Source: OFTM10 sp964344055 (lineage in GTDB: Bacteria > Actinomycetota > Acidimicrobiia > Acidimicrobiales > Aldehydirespiratoraceae). From it: a DNA stretch of 64,000 nt. Below the pieces are notes generated by a model. That model was not told where the DNA came from and searched no databases. It was given only the letters and a program-made list of their open reading frames with translations. The translations under genes and the position numbers were made by a program. Shown piece after piece: positions 34,700 through 43,315 of the stretch (position 1 is the stretch's first letter; each line of letters starts with the position of its first letter). Location: assembly GCA_964344055.1 (NCBI GenBank), contig CAYFLT010000011.1, positions 1 to 64,000 of the forward strand. Reading direction: 5' to 3'.

Positions 34700-35623
34700 T
34701 GGGGGGTCCTTTGGCGCTCGCTACGCAGTGGCGTCCCGGATGGGCGCTATCACGACGGTGCGTCGGTGGTCGCTGTCGACGGCCGGGCCGATGGCGTTTC
34801 GCTCACCTTCGCCGACGGCTCTCGTGAGAACTTCGACGTCGTCTTCGGTGCCGACGGATATCGATCGGTGGTTCGAGGTCTGGTGGCCGACGCCACCGAC
34901 CCTGCGTACGCCGGGTACATCCTGTGGCGCGGGAACTTCCCGGAGTCTCGCCTCAGCGACCGCATCGCCATCGACGCGCTCGACGACGACCAGGCGTGGC
35001 TCACCGTGGGATTCGAACGTGGTCACGCGGTGATGTACCCGATCCCGGACTTCGACGACGGTGCCACTCCGGGCCACCGTCGGATCAACTGGGCGATCTA
35101 TGCCCCGCAGCCCGAGGGGCTCGTGATCACCGAACCCTCTTCGATCCCTCCGGGAGCGGTCACTCAGGCGTTGTACGACCAGTTCCTCGATTTGCTGGAC
35201 AAGACGATCCCCCCGTCGCTGCGTCCGTTGTTCGACAGTCCGATCGATGAGGTGTCCATCCAGCCGGTCTATGACGAGTCGATCGACCGGTATGTCCGCG
35301 ACCGGCTCGTTCTGATCGGTGATGCCGGCGCCTTGGCCCGCCCACACACGGGGAGCGGAGCCACGAAGGCGATGCAGGATGCTCGGCTCCTCGAGCAGCT
35401 CGGCGCGGAGAACGAATCGTGGGAGTCGCTGCTCCAGGCCTACGAGGCCGATCGTGTCGCGACTGCGGACACTCTCGTCCAGCTCGGCCGGCGTATCGGT
35501 CGGGATCAGGTGGAGGACACTCCGCCGTGGGCCGCGATGACCCCCGACGACTACGTCAAGTGGACCGAGGGCACCCTCTCGGGCGACAGCCTCTACTTCT
35601 GGGGCACCGACGAAGCTGACTGA
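34694..35623 (+). pseudogene. FAD monooxygenase, N-terminus deleted
   Basis: This remnant of about 310 residues is a PHBH-fold flavin monooxygenase. It starts mid-protein at SNWGVLWRSLRSGVPDGRY and keeps the FAD-linked motif FGADGYRSVVR and the GDA motif LIGDAGALARPHTGSGATKA. About 100 N-terminal residues, including the GxGxxG dinucleotide-binding fold, are missing. No proper start codon or ribosome site precedes the homologous part; the open TTG/ATG upstream is antisense to the tetR remnant. It cannot bind FAD normally and is likely dead. Confidence 0.85.
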
Positions 35624-35721
35624 CCCAGGTCTCCTGCCAGGACTTCGGCCCTACCGATCCCGGAGCCGCGGGCGGATGATGGGGGTTGTGAAGCGGAAGC
35701 GCCCCAAAGGGGGACACTCTC

Positions 35722-36204
35722 ATGACAAACGCAACTCCGACGACTGACGATCCCACGACGAAGAAGGCGTGGCTACCACCCCGTTGGTTCATCCATCTGG
35801 CATGGCGGGTCCACCGTGGCATCTACCGCGTGACCGGTGGGCGCCTGGGGCTCCGGAAGCCGAAGCCTGACGGCTGGGGCACCCTGCGCCTGACCACCAC
35901 CGGTCGCCGAACCGGCGAGGCCCGCAGCGTGATGGTCGGCTACTTCGAGGACGGCCCTGATTTCGTGACGATGGCGATGAACGGATGGGGCGCGGCCGAG
36001 CCGGCATGGTGGCTGAATCTCCAGACCAACCCCGAAGCCGAGATCGACCTCGCCGGTGAACATCGACTGGTCACCGGTCGGGCCGCTCGAGCTGATGAAC
36101 GGGATCGTCTGTGGGCTCGGTGGCGAGAGATCGATGCGAACCTCGACTCCTACGCCTCCCGTCGGCCCACCGAGACCGCGGTGGTGATCCTCGAGCCGCG
36201 GTGA
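35722..36204 (+). CDS. Deazaflavin (F420)-dependent nitroreductase-family protein
   Basis: This 160-residue Ddn-type split-barrel protein shows the signatures GTLRLTTTGRRTGEARSVMV, FVTMAMNGWGAAEPAWWLNLQ and ETAVVILEPR. This family (DUF385/Ddn) uses F420H2 for quinone or nitro-compound reduction and is often membrane-associated through its N-terminus. The basic-aromatic N-terminus, WFIHLAWRVHRGIYRVTGG, fits. The start is supported by a GGGGGACA upstream. Confidence 0.87.
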   Translation: MTNATPTTDDPTTKKAWLPPRWFIHLAWRVHRGIYRVTGGRLGLRKPKPDGWGTLRLTTTGRRTGEARSVMVGYFEDGPDFVTMAMNGWGAAEPAWWLNLQTNPEAEIDLAGEHRLVTGRAARADERDRLWARWREIDANLDSYASRRPTETAVVILEPR

Positions 36205-36237
36205 CGACTGGACGGAGTTCCAGCGGCCCCAGCCCGG

Positions 36238-36624
36238 TCAGGCTCTGAGGCCGGCCACGATCCCTCTCACCCCGGCGATGATCGCCTCCGCCTTGGGGTC
36301 CTGCATCTCCTGGCTGGGAACGATGCCGCGACCTGACGAGTCATCGGGGAGAAGGGCGGCGATCTCGTTCGCCACCTGACGTTTGACCTCGGACTTGCCG
36401 TCGGACTCTCCCTTGGCCTTCGCAGCCGGCCACGCGAGCACCACGCCGAACGCGGCGCCGACGATCACCCCAACCACAGGTAGCGATGCCCCGAGTACAG
36501 ATACGGCCTCGCTCGCTGTGGCGTACTCGTCGACCACGAGGAGGGTGATCACACCTGTGGCGCCGAGCGCAACCACCACGATCAAGAGCGACCAGACGTT
36601 TGCACCAGATGAATTGTCGGCCAT
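36238..36624 (-). CDS. Small membrane protein of unknown function
   Basis: This 128-residue protein has two hydrophobic segments (about 11-31 and 42-66), then a charged, Lys/Asp-rich tail ending EAIIAGVRGIVAGLRA. No named family is recognised. It is convergent with the deazaflavin enzyme and separated by a palindrome from the DUF1214 gene. Confidence 0.6.
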   Translation of the reverse strand: MADNSSGANVWSLLIVVVALGATGVITLLVVDEYATASEAVSVLGASLPVVGVIVGAAFGVVLAWPAAKAKGESDGKSEVKRQVANEIAALLPDDSSGRGIVPSQEMQDPKAEAIIAGVRGIVAGLRA

Positions 36625-36711
36625 GAGGAACCCTTTCGGGCCCGCGCACCTCCGATGGTACCGAATTCCTGTGCTTGGCTGTCGGTCGTGACGCCGCCTG
36701 GTGCGAGTAGA

Positions 36712-36729
36712 ACGTCCCCGCAGGGACGT
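36712..36729. terminator. Dispersed palindrome, copy 3, after the DUF1214 gene
   Basis: ACGTCCCCGCAGGGACGT, one mismatch from the perfect copies, lies 3 bp beyond the stop of the leftward DUF1214-type gene and is followed by a T-rich run on the plus strand. Confidence 0.6.
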
Positions 36730-36732
36730 GTT

Positions 36733-37914
36733 TCACGGCGCCCAACGTCGAGCGGTGTGAGCCCGCCGAATGCGCAACTCGGCCTGGCGCTCCTCGGGGC
36801 TCACTTCCGGGGTGTCCTCGAGGAGATGGGTACGCAGGTCGCCCATGGACACCAGCTCATACTCGGGGACGGGAGCGTCGGCGGTGCGCTGATATCGGTA
36901 CTGGATGACGCCTTCCCGGTGGCCGCCGGTGTCGAGCCAGTTGGGCACTCCCGGATCGCGGCGAGCGATGACGAGCCGGAAGCGACCGTCGCTGCTCGCG
37001 ACTGCTTGGTCGCCGTTCAGGCTGGACGTGTGGTTCACGTAGTCGATCGATTCCCACCAGAAGTTCTGGAGCACGAACCCCCACAGCAGGGCATCGGGTC
37101 GGTCCAGGGTGATGATCAGGGCCTGGTCTTCTTCGAGGTCGAACCAACCGTGGCCGTAGAGGTTGTCGTCCAGCCCTGCCGCAGTGGCGACCGGTGGACC
37201 GACGGCGTTCGTCAGATCTGCCCTCATGGGTAGGACCCACTCGAACCACGCCGGCACCCGGCCCGCGAACGTCGCCGCGATCTTGGCGAGCTGTCCGTCT
37301 GCGACCTCCGGTGTGAGGGGCTGTGGGGTGGGAACTGGATCCAGCCGTTCGAGCATCATCTCGCTCGGAACCTCGCGCTCCCAGTCACCGAAGTACTGAC
37401 GAATGAAGAGCAGATGGGCCGTGGGATCGAGCTCGAGCCAGGGGCCGCCCCAATCGGCGGGCTGCTCACGGCTGATCATGACCTCGAACGGTTCGCCGGG
37501 TTCGCCGATCTCTTCGTTGCTGAGCGAACCGAACGCCTGGTAGGTAGGTGCCGTCCTGGCCAGCTGCATCGCGGTCAAGCGGGCGGTGCCGAGGGTGCCA
37601 TGCAACCGGTAGCGCCCGTCGCCGTGGATCCGGGCGCTGATGAACTTGCCGTCGGCCGGTTCACCACCCCACTTCTTGGTCTTGTGGAAGCTCAGGCTCA
37701 GCAGGGGCTGAAGGTCGGCCCCGAGGAGCACCTGTTCGATCGCTGCGCTCAGCTGCTGGACGAGGTAGCGGTGTCCTTCGGCACGAGTCAGTTCGTCGTC
37801 GGGCAGGTCCTCTCGGAGGATGATCTTGCCGGCGCTCTTGAGTTCATCGCAGAACGATTCCCACGATTCGCCGCTCATCAGCCGTTGCGCCGCTGGGTTC
37901 CTCGGTGTGGCCAT
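36733..37914 (-). CDS. DUF1214-type protein
   Basis: A 393-residue cytoplasmic protein. The C-terminal half (YVNHTSSLNGDQAV, then DGRFRLVIARRDPGVPNWLDTGGHREG) matches the DUF1214 pattern as I remember it. The function of such proteins is poorly defined. The central segment GWFDLEEDQALIITLDRPDALLWGFVL fits an extended beta sandwich. The ATG MATPRN is used; the frame stays open upstream through the neighbouring tRNA and is not coding there. Confidence 0.72.
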   Translation of the reverse strand: MATPRNPAAQRLMSGESWESFCDELKSAGKIILREDLPDDELTRAEGHRYLVQQLSAAIEQVLLGADLQPLLSLSFHKTKKWGGEPADGKFISARIHGDGRYRLHGTLGTARLTAMQLARTAPTYQAFGSLSNEEIGEPGEPFEVMISREQPADWGGPWLELDPTAHLLFIRQYFGDWEREVPSEMMLERLDPVPTPQPLTPEVADGQLAKIAATFAGRVPAWFEWVLPMRADLTNAVGPPVATAAGLDDNLYGHGWFDLEEDQALIITLDRPDALLWGFVLQNFWWESIDYVNHTSSLNGDQAVASSDGRFRLVIARRDPGVPNWLDTGGHREGVIQYRYQRTADAPVPEYELVSMGDLRTHLLEDTPEVSPEERQAELRIRRAHTARRWAP

Positions 37915-37987
37915 CTCGCTTGGCGACCGTAGCCGACGGGGTTCTCCAGACGCGACGAATCCCGGCCGTGGGGCCGGGATTCGGTGG

Positions 37988-38074
37988 CGGAAGGTATGGG
38001 ATTCGAACCCATGGTGACCCGGAGGCCACAACGGCTTTCGAGGCCGCCCCTTTCGTCCGCTCAGGCAACCTTCC
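37988..38074 (-). tRNA. tRNA-Ser (anticodon CGA)
   Basis: An 87-nt reverse-strand tRNA with class II long variable arm. The acceptor is GGAAGGT/ACCTTCC with discriminator G, and the anticodon loop CUCGAAA gives CGA. The T-arm is ATGGG-TTCGAAT-CCCAT. No CCA is encoded. Confidence 0.95.
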
Positions 38075-38128
38075 GGCAACGAGGTTAGCGGTGGGAGGCG
38101 GGGCGACCCACCCGAATCGTGGTCGGGC

Positions 38129-38938
38129 TCAGGCCGCGATCGGCGACGTCGGCCGGGTGGTGGCGAGGTACTCGTCGTGGAGGTGGGTGAGGAACCTACG
38201 GGCGGCGGTCATCCGCTCGGCGACGTCGCTGACGACCGGGGTGATCTCGGGCGAGGTGCGCCGGGCCTCGTGGTAGGAGCGGGCGCCGAGCCGTTCGAGA
38301 GTGTCCAGGCCGGGCGACGGCGAGGCCGGGTCGGCCAGCGAGAGCACCTCGCCTCCGGTCATGCCGAGGGATCGGCCGACCTGCTCGGCCCGGGACGCCG
38401 AGAGAGGCTCGGGTCCGAGGGCGTCGGCGTGGACGCCGGCCATGAACAGTGCCAGGTCGCCGAACCGGCGAAGGAGCACGACCCGGTCGTCGCTGTCGAC
38501 GGCGACGAGCCAGGTGACGACCTCCCACGGATCTGTGGTGCTGACCGGGAGCGGGTCCGATCCCCAGCCGACCATCGAGGTGAGGAGACGGGCGACGAAC
38601 AGGACCCGACCCGGGGCGGCGACGAACTCCTGGACGGGCTCGACGTCGAACACCGGGAGCCTGCTGCGGGGACCGACCCAGTCGTTCACGTACGAGCTGC
38701 TGAGGAGGTCGTCGGCGGCGAGTCGGGTGAGGACGGCGAAGAACACGAACGGCGAGGTGGCGTCGGTGAGTGAGACCGGCTCGCGCACCGAGCGAACGAG
38801 ATCGGGGTCCGACAGCAGGTCGTGGATCGACCAGGGGCGGCGACGCAGGTCGGCGGCGAGCTCGTCGCGATCGACTCCGGAGGCGGCCGCGAGACTCGAG
38901 AGTTCGTGGTCCGAAAGACCTATCCGCGAGTCAGACAT
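38129..38938 (-). CDS. Hypothetical actinobacterial protein
   Basis: A 269-residue cytoplasmic protein without a recognised domain. It is helical and rich in Leu/Val/Asp, with blocks LLTSMVGWGSDPLPVSTTDP and RAEQVGRSLGMTGGEVLSLA. The ATG of MSDSRIGLSD is preferred; the frame is open 16 codons further but that part is Cys-rich and unlike the rest. No neighbour gives a job for it. It starts 54 bp beyond the palindrome that follows tadA. Confidence 0.6.
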   Translation of the reverse strand: MSDSRIGLSDHELSSLAAASGVDRDELAADLRRRPWSIHDLLSDPDLVRSVREPVSLTDATSPFVFFAVLTRLAADDLLSSSYVNDWVGPRSRLPVFDVEPVQEFVAAPGRVLFVARLLTSMVGWGSDPLPVSTTDPWEVVTWLVAVDSDDRVVLLRRFGDLALFMAGVHADALGPEPLSASRAEQVGRSLGMTGGEVLSLADPASPSPGLDTLERLGARSYHEARRTSPEITPVVSDVAERMTAARRFLTHLHDEYLATTRPTSPIAA

Positions 38939-38991
38939 GGAACAGGGTCGGTCGCTCGCGGTTTCACATGAGAGAGCAACCGGCATTTCCT

Positions 38992-39016
38992 GAAACGTCT
39001 CCGCCGGGGACGTTTC
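38992..39016. terminator. Dispersed palindrome, copy 4, after tadA
   Basis: The arms GAAACGTCTCCG and CGGGGACGTTTC (11 of 12 pairing) enclose a single C, about 24 bp beyond the tadA stop. It is the same family as at 31240, 32249 and 36712, here with extended GAAAC/GTTTC arms. Confidence 0.6.
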
Positions 39017-39040
39017 GGTCCTCCGGGGATCGGGTCAAGC

Positions 39041-39502
39041 TCAGCCGCGCCGGTCGGCAAAAAAGGCGGTCAGGAGGTCCGCGCACTCTTCGGCCCGGAC
39101 ACCCTGCTGCACCACGAACTCGTGGTTGAGTCGAGGATCTGCACCCAGGTTGTAGAGGGAGCCGCAGGCGCCGGCTTTCATGTCGGCAGCGCCGTAGACC
39201 ACACGGGCAACACGGGCCTGCTGCATCGCTCCTGCGCACATCGGGCAGGGTTCGAGCGTCGCGACCACCGTGGCGCCGTCGAGCCGCCACGAGCCGGTGG
39301 TAGCGGCAGCGTCGCGGATGGCGAGGAGTTCGGCGTGAGCAGTCGGGTCGCCCGTGAGCTCCCTCTCGTTGTGCCGACGAGCCACGACCTCACCGTCCAC
39401 CACGACGACGGCGCCGACGGGCACATCGCCGTGCTCGGCCGCCGCCCGGGCCTCGTCGAGGGCGTGCGACCTGAGTTCGTCGTCCGAGGGTCCGTGGGTC
39501 AC
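39041..39502 (-). CDS. tadA: tRNA-specific adenosine deaminase
   Basis: This 153-residue zinc deaminase converts A34 of tRNA-Arg(ACG) to inosine. The catalytic HAE motif appears as PTAHAELLAIRDA, and the zinc cysteines as EPCPMCAGAM. The segment ARVVYGAADMKAGACGSLYNL is typical of TadA. A GTG start overlaps the preceding membrane gene by four bases, which excludes the longer Arg-rich upstream frame. It ends before a terminator-like palindrome. Confidence 0.93.
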   Translation of the reverse strand: MTHGPSDDELRSHALDEARAAAEHGDVPVGAVVVVDGEVVARRHNERELTGDPTAHAELLAIRDAAATTGSWRLDGATVVATLEPCPMCAGAMQQARVARVVYGAADMKAGACGSLYNLGADPRLNHEFVVQQGVRAEECADLLTAFFADRRG

Positions 39503-39927
39503 GCCGTGACGATAGCGGCCTCCCGTGGACCGACGGCCTTCGAGCGGAACCACAGCTGAGCCGCCGCGAAGTCCGCGACGACGAGTGCGACGAGGACGGT
39601 CCCGACCACCCCTGCCCGCGTCAGGTCTACGACCGCGAGGACGACCATGCTCGCCGCGACCCATGAGAGGTCGGCGACCGATACGAGCAGGGAGTCACGG
39701 ACGAGCCGAGCTTCCGACGCGCGGGCCAGCAACAGCACGTCGATTGCGAACAGGATCAGGCCGGCGCCCACGATCCGGGTGAGCGTCACGTGGTCGATGC
39801 CGGCGCCGTCCGACACCCACGACGCTGCGATCAGCGCGATCAGTCCTCCGATCGCGGAGAACCCGGCGTTCAGGCGTAGGACGGTCCGGAGACGGGCAAC
39901 GGCTGGTGAGTTGGTTGTGATGTTCAT
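39499..39927 (-). CDS. Small four-helix membrane protein, operon with tadA
   Basis: This 142-residue protein has four membrane segments (about 18-37, 50-68, 80-97 and 106-126) and a short polar N-terminus. It resembles small unclassified actinobacterial membrane proteins. It overlaps tadA at GTGA and so is likely to be cotranslated. Function unknown. It is divergent from the XRE regulator, whose start lies 86 bp away. Confidence 0.65.
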   Translation of the reverse strand: MNITTNSPAVARLRTVLRLNAGFSAIGGLIALIAASWVSDGAGIDHVTLTRIVGAGLILFAIDVLLLARASEARLVRDSLLVSVADLSWVAASMVVLAVVDLTRAGVVGTVLVALVVADFAAAQLWFRSKAVGPREAAIVTA

Positions 39928-40013
39928 ACGGCGATCGTCTGCGCGGATTGGGCGAAAGGCGATGACCCGACAGGTAATCGAGTCCGTTACCCGGGCTGTC
40001 GTACGCTCGAGGC

Positions 40014-40823
40014 ATGGCTCTCGACACCGTCACTGTGTCATTCGGCGAGGAACTGCGGCGTTGGCGAGAGGCCCGCCGGATGTCCCAGCTCTCGCTGGCC
40101 GAGGCTGCTGAGGTGTCCCAACGTCACCTCTCGTTCCTCGAGACGGGCCGCTCGAAGCCGAGCCGCGAGATGGTGCTCCATCTCGGCCGGGCCCTCGATC
40201 TCCCCTTGCGGGACCAGAACACCCTGCTGGTCACCGCCGGGTTCTCGCCGGAGTATGCGGAGCGGGCCCTCGACGATCCCGACTTCGACGAGGTCCGCCG
40301 AGTGCTCGAAGCCGTGCTGGCCGGCCACGGTCATCTCCCCGCCTACGTGATCGACCGAGGGTGGGACATCGTCCTGGCCAACCCGGCCACGCTCTCACTG
40401 ACCGCGATGACGGGACTCGACATCCCGCTGCGGGTGGCGGTGAACGCCATGCGGACGTGCTTTCATCCGAAGGGTGTCCGCTCCTGCATCGTCGACTGGG
40501 AGCGTTTCGCCACCGTGCTCCTCCACCGTCTCGAGCGCGAACTCGTGGAGCGGCCATTCGACGACCGGCTGGCCGCGCTCGTCGCCGAGGCTCGGACGTA
40601 TCCCGGTGTGGCCGATCTCCCGTCACGCCCGCCCATACCGTCCGGCGACGATCTGATGGTGCCGATGCAACTCGAGACGCCCAAGGGCACGCTCCGGCTG
40701 ATCTCGATGATCGCCACGATCGGAGCGCCGTTCGACGTCACCCTCGAGGAGCTCCGCATCGAGACGCTGCTCCCCGCCGACTCGACCACTGAGACGATCC
40801 TCAGAGAGGCGAGCGACACATGA
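40014..40823 (+). CDS. XRE-family regulator with MmyB-like ligand-binding domain
   Basis: This 269-residue regulator has an N-terminal helix-turn-helix (about 9-65, LAEAAEVSQRHLSFLETGRS). A C-terminal MmyB-like (MltR-type) domain reads GWDIVLANPATLSLTAMTG, then AVNAMRTCFHPKGVRSCIVD and IATIGAPFDVTLEELRIETL. Such regulators often bind fatty or small ligands and control a divergent gene; here the downstream SnoaL-like gene is coupled by an ATGA overlap, and the membrane-tadA genes are divergent. Confidence 0.88.
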   Translation: MALDTVTVSFGEELRRWREARRMSQLSLAEAAEVSQRHLSFLETGRSKPSREMVLHLGRALDLPLRDQNTLLVTAGFSPEYAERALDDPDFDEVRRVLEAVLAGHGHLPAYVIDRGWDIVLANPATLSLTAMTGLDIPLRVAVNAMRTCFHPKGVRSCIVDWERFATVLLHRLERELVERPFDDRLAALVAEARTYPGVADLPSRPPIPSGDDLMVPMQLETPKGTLRLISMIATIGAPFDVTLEELRIETLLPADSTTETILREASDT

Positions 40824-41221
40824 GCCGATTCCCCGTACCCGACGACATTCCCGATTCACTCCAGCAGTACCTGCTCGTGTGGAACGAGGTCGACCCCGTG
40901 GCCCGACGACAGCGACTCGATGCGGCCGTGACCGACGACGTCGAATGGGTCGATCCGATTCACGCCCATTCCGGCAAGGACGCACTGGAGGAGAACGTCA
41001 CCGGATTCCGCACCGAGTACCCGACCGCGGCACTCGGACTCGGCAGCAACGTCGACGCGCATCACGACCGGTGTCGCTACGAGTGGGCCATCTACACCGA
41101 CGACAAGCTGTTCATGCGGGGGATGGACGTGGTGACGTTCGCCGAGTCGGGCCTCATCGAACGGGTGGACGGCTTCTTCGGCACCCTCGGCCGCTACCGG
41201 CCCAAACCCATCGACATCTGA
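40820..41221 (+). CDS. SnoaL-like / NTF2-fold protein
   Basis: This is a 133-residue alpha+beta-barrel protein of the SnoaL/NTF2 type, with LDAAVTDDVEWVDPIHAHSG, ALEENVTGFRTEYPTAALGL and RGMDVVTFAESGLIERVDGF. Such folds act as isomerases, cyclases or binding proteins; the key residues for any one reaction cannot be assigned. It begins within the stop codon of the XRE regulator, so it is part of the same transcript. Confidence 0.78.
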   Translation: MSRFPVPDDIPDSLQQYLLVWNEVDPVARRQRLDAAVTDDVEWVDPIHAHSGKDALEENVTGFRTEYPTAALGLGSNVDAHHDRCRYEWAIYTDDKLFMRGMDVVTFAESGLIERVDGFFGTLGRYRPKPIDI

Positions 41222-41230
41222 CGGCCTGAC

Positions 41231-41980
41231 TCAGAGGCCGGCGTACCAGTCGTAGCCTCGCTGTCCCCAGTAGTCGCGACCCTTGTCGCGGAGGAACTGG
41301 ATCGTGCCGATGCGCTTGATCTGCTTGATCCCGTACTTGATCGGCGTGGCCAACCGCAACGGGGCGCCGTGGTCGAGATCGAGCGGCTGGTCGAACGACT
41401 CGTAGGCGAGCAGGGTCTCGTCGTGGCGCATCGTCGCCATGTCGACACTGACGTAGTAGCCGCGGTCGGGCGTGGTGATCTCGACGTCGGTGATCCCCGA
41501 ACCGAGCCGGTCCTCGTACAGCTCGAGAAAGTCGGCGAAGCGCGCACCGGCCCAATGGGTGACCTGGGCCCAGCCTTCGATGCACTTGTGCTCGATCACC
41601 ATCTCGTGCTTCGGCAACGCCTGGATGTCGGCCAACGTGTGGGTGCCGAGCAGGACCCGATCGGGATCCAACACCGCGAGCCGCCACGAGTCGAGATCGA
41701 TCTCGCTCTCCAGACCCTTGCGGCCGTTCACCCTCAAGATCGACGCATCCGAGCGGGAGAACGACTTGGCCTGATGATCCTCCCGGAAGAGGCTCGACCA
41801 GATCGACTCGTTCACCTCGTGCACGTCGCGCAGCACGCCGGGAATCCGGTTGTCGGCGGGTGACCCCTGCACGGCTCGCCAGCCGAGGAAGCCGGCCAAG
41901 CTCGCCGCCCCGCCGGTGAGGACAGACCGGCGCGATCGCCGTCGGTACTCCTCGTAGGTCAGCTCGTCTCGCTCAGCCAT
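41231..41980 (-). CDS. Molybdopterin oxidoreductase (sulfite-oxidase/MsrP-type)
   Basis: This 249-residue Moco enzyme is Tat-exported: RRRSRRSVLTGGAASLAG is a twin-Arg signal. The molybdenum-ligand Cys133 lies in EHKCIEGWAQVTHWAGARF. The later DRGYYVSVDMATM and LRLATPIKYGIKQIKRIG are family segments of the SuoX fold. It should act outside the membrane and take electrons from the cytochrome b subunit, whose gene overlaps it by 8 bp. A methionine-sulfoxide-reductase-like role is possible; the substrate is not determined. Confidence 0.87.
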   Translation of the reverse strand: MAERDELTYEEYRRRSRRSVLTGGAASLAGFLGWRAVQGSPADNRIPGVLRDVHEVNESIWSSLFREDHQAKSFSRSDASILRVNGRKGLESEIDLDSWRLAVLDPDRVLLGTHTLADIQALPKHEMVIEHKCIEGWAQVTHWAGARFADFLELYEDRLGSGITDVEITTPDRGYYVSVDMATMRHDETLLAYESFDQPLDLDHGAPLRLATPIKYGIKQIKRIGTIQFLRDKGRDYWGQRGYDWYAGL

Positions 41981-42713
41981 CGTCGTCCTCCGGATCCGTG
42001 TCCGGTCCGTCGACCAGCTCATAGCCGGTGACCATCGAGGTGAAGTTCCGCCATCCCGCACGAGCCACCTGCACGATGTGGACGGCGAAGAACAGCACGA
42101 ACGTGATCGTCACCGTGAAGTGGATCCGCCGCGCCATCTCGTAGCCCCCGAACATCTCGGTCAGGAAACTCAACTGGGTCGGCTTGAAGATGGCGAAGCC
42201 GGTCAACATGGCCAGGCCACCGAGCAAGACGATCAGGGTGTAGCTCAACCGCTGGGCTGCGTTGTAGCGGCCGGCCCGGGGAGGTGGCTCCTTGCGAATC
42301 CGGAGGTCGTGAAGCACGACCTGCCAGCTGTCGCGAAGCGCATGCCGGTCGGGAACGAGATGGCGCCATTCGCCGGTGACGAGGGTGTACGCGCCATACG
42401 CGAGCCCGTTGATCACGAACAGCCAGGCAAAGCTGAGGTGGAAGGCGAGCCCACGCGCCAGACGTCGTTCGAGATCGAGCCCGCCGTAGAACCACTCGGG
42501 GAAGAACTCGAACAGCTCCCAATCCAGGATCCCGAACGCGTAGACGTCCTCGGCCCAGTAGATGCGGAGGCCGCTCCAGATCATGATCGTCAGCAGCGGG
42601 AAGTTGATCCAGTGCATCCACCGTGACCCGCGGCGATGACGGAGCACCGCGCGGCGTGGGTCGGCGGCGGACGCCGGCTCGGAGTTGCCGGTCGGCTCGA
42701 TGGTGGTGGTCAT
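41973..42713 (-). CDS. Cytochrome b-type membrane subunit
   Basis: This 246-residue membrane protein has four helices (around 40, 85, 150 and 185) and His ligands in RWMHWINFPLL, LAFHLSFAWLF, IHFTVTITFVLFFAVHIVQ and similar. It matches di-haem cytochrome b (Ni-hydrogenase/b561-like) subunits. A GTG is absent; the ATG follows a polar leader MTTTIEP. Overlap with the Moco enzyme gene indicates they form one membrane complex, carrying electrons from quinol to the exported Moco subunit. Confidence 0.85.
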   Translation of the reverse strand: MTTTIEPTGNSEPASAADPRRAVLRHRRGSRWMHWINFPLLTIMIWSGLRIYWAEDVYAFGILDWELFEFFPEWFYGGLDLERRLARGLAFHLSFAWLFVINGLAYGAYTLVTGEWRHLVPDRHALRDSWQVVLHDLRIRKEPPPRAGRYNAAQRLSYTLIVLLGGLAMLTGFAIFKPTQLSFLTEMFGGYEMARRIHFTVTITFVLFFAVHIVQVARAGWRNFTSMVTGYELVDGPDTDPEDDDG

Positions 42714-42759
42714 CTGCCTGTGAACGTCGGCAGAAGGTGAATGGTTCCCAGCGAGAGCT

Positions 42760-43293
42760 TCAGCCGGCGCCGTCGGCAGGCTCATCGGCCGTCGGCGACT
42801 CCACTCGGTCCTCCGGCCCCGGCTCGGCGCGGGCCATGTACAGCTCATGGCCCACGAAGGCGATGCAGCCACAAACCACGAAGATGTCGGCCACGTTGAA
42901 GACTGCGTACCAACTCACGTCGATGAAATCGACGACCTCACCGGACAGGAAGCCGTCTTCGGCACGGAAGATCCGGTCGAGGAGATTGCCCAGAGCGCCA
43001 CCGAGGATCGTTGCCAGCAGTACGCCCCGGACGAGGGTGGTGACCTTCCAGATCTGCCAGACCAGGAAAGCACAGAGCCCGATGACCAGCACCCCGACCA
43101 GCTGCCCCTGACCGGAGCCGGTGCTGAAGGAGAAGCCGCTGTTGTAGGTGAGGTCGAACTCGAGGGTGGGGATGATGCCGACGGTGTCGCCGTCGGCGAG
43201 TGCCTCTTCGGCCCACCACTTGCTGAGCTGGTCGAGCGCCACCGTGAGCAGCACGATCAGGCCTGCCCACCGGAGCACACTGGGTCGATCCAC
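42760..43293 (-). CDS. lspA: Lipoprotein signal peptidase II
   Basis: This 177-residue membrane aspartyl protease removes signal peptides from prolipoproteins. The conserved regions are DQLSKWWAE, NSGFSFS, GALGNLLDRI and FNVADIFVVCG, which carry the catalytic Asp pair. Four helices are seen. A GTG start (VDRPSV) is preferred to an ATG eight codons earlier that would overlap the divergent M20 gene. Several lipoproteins in the window would need it. Confidence 0.92.
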   Translation of the reverse strand: MDRPSVLRWAGLIVLLTVALDQLSKWWAEEALADGDTVGIIPTLEFDLTYNSGFSFSTGSGQGQLVGVLVIGLCAFLVWQIWKVTTLVRGVLLATILGGALGNLLDRIFRAEDGFLSGEVVDFIDVSWYAVFNVADIFVVCGCIAFVGHELYMARAEPGPEDRVESPTADEPADGAG

Positions 43294-43315
43294 CGGGCAA
43301 CAGTACCGTTGCGGC

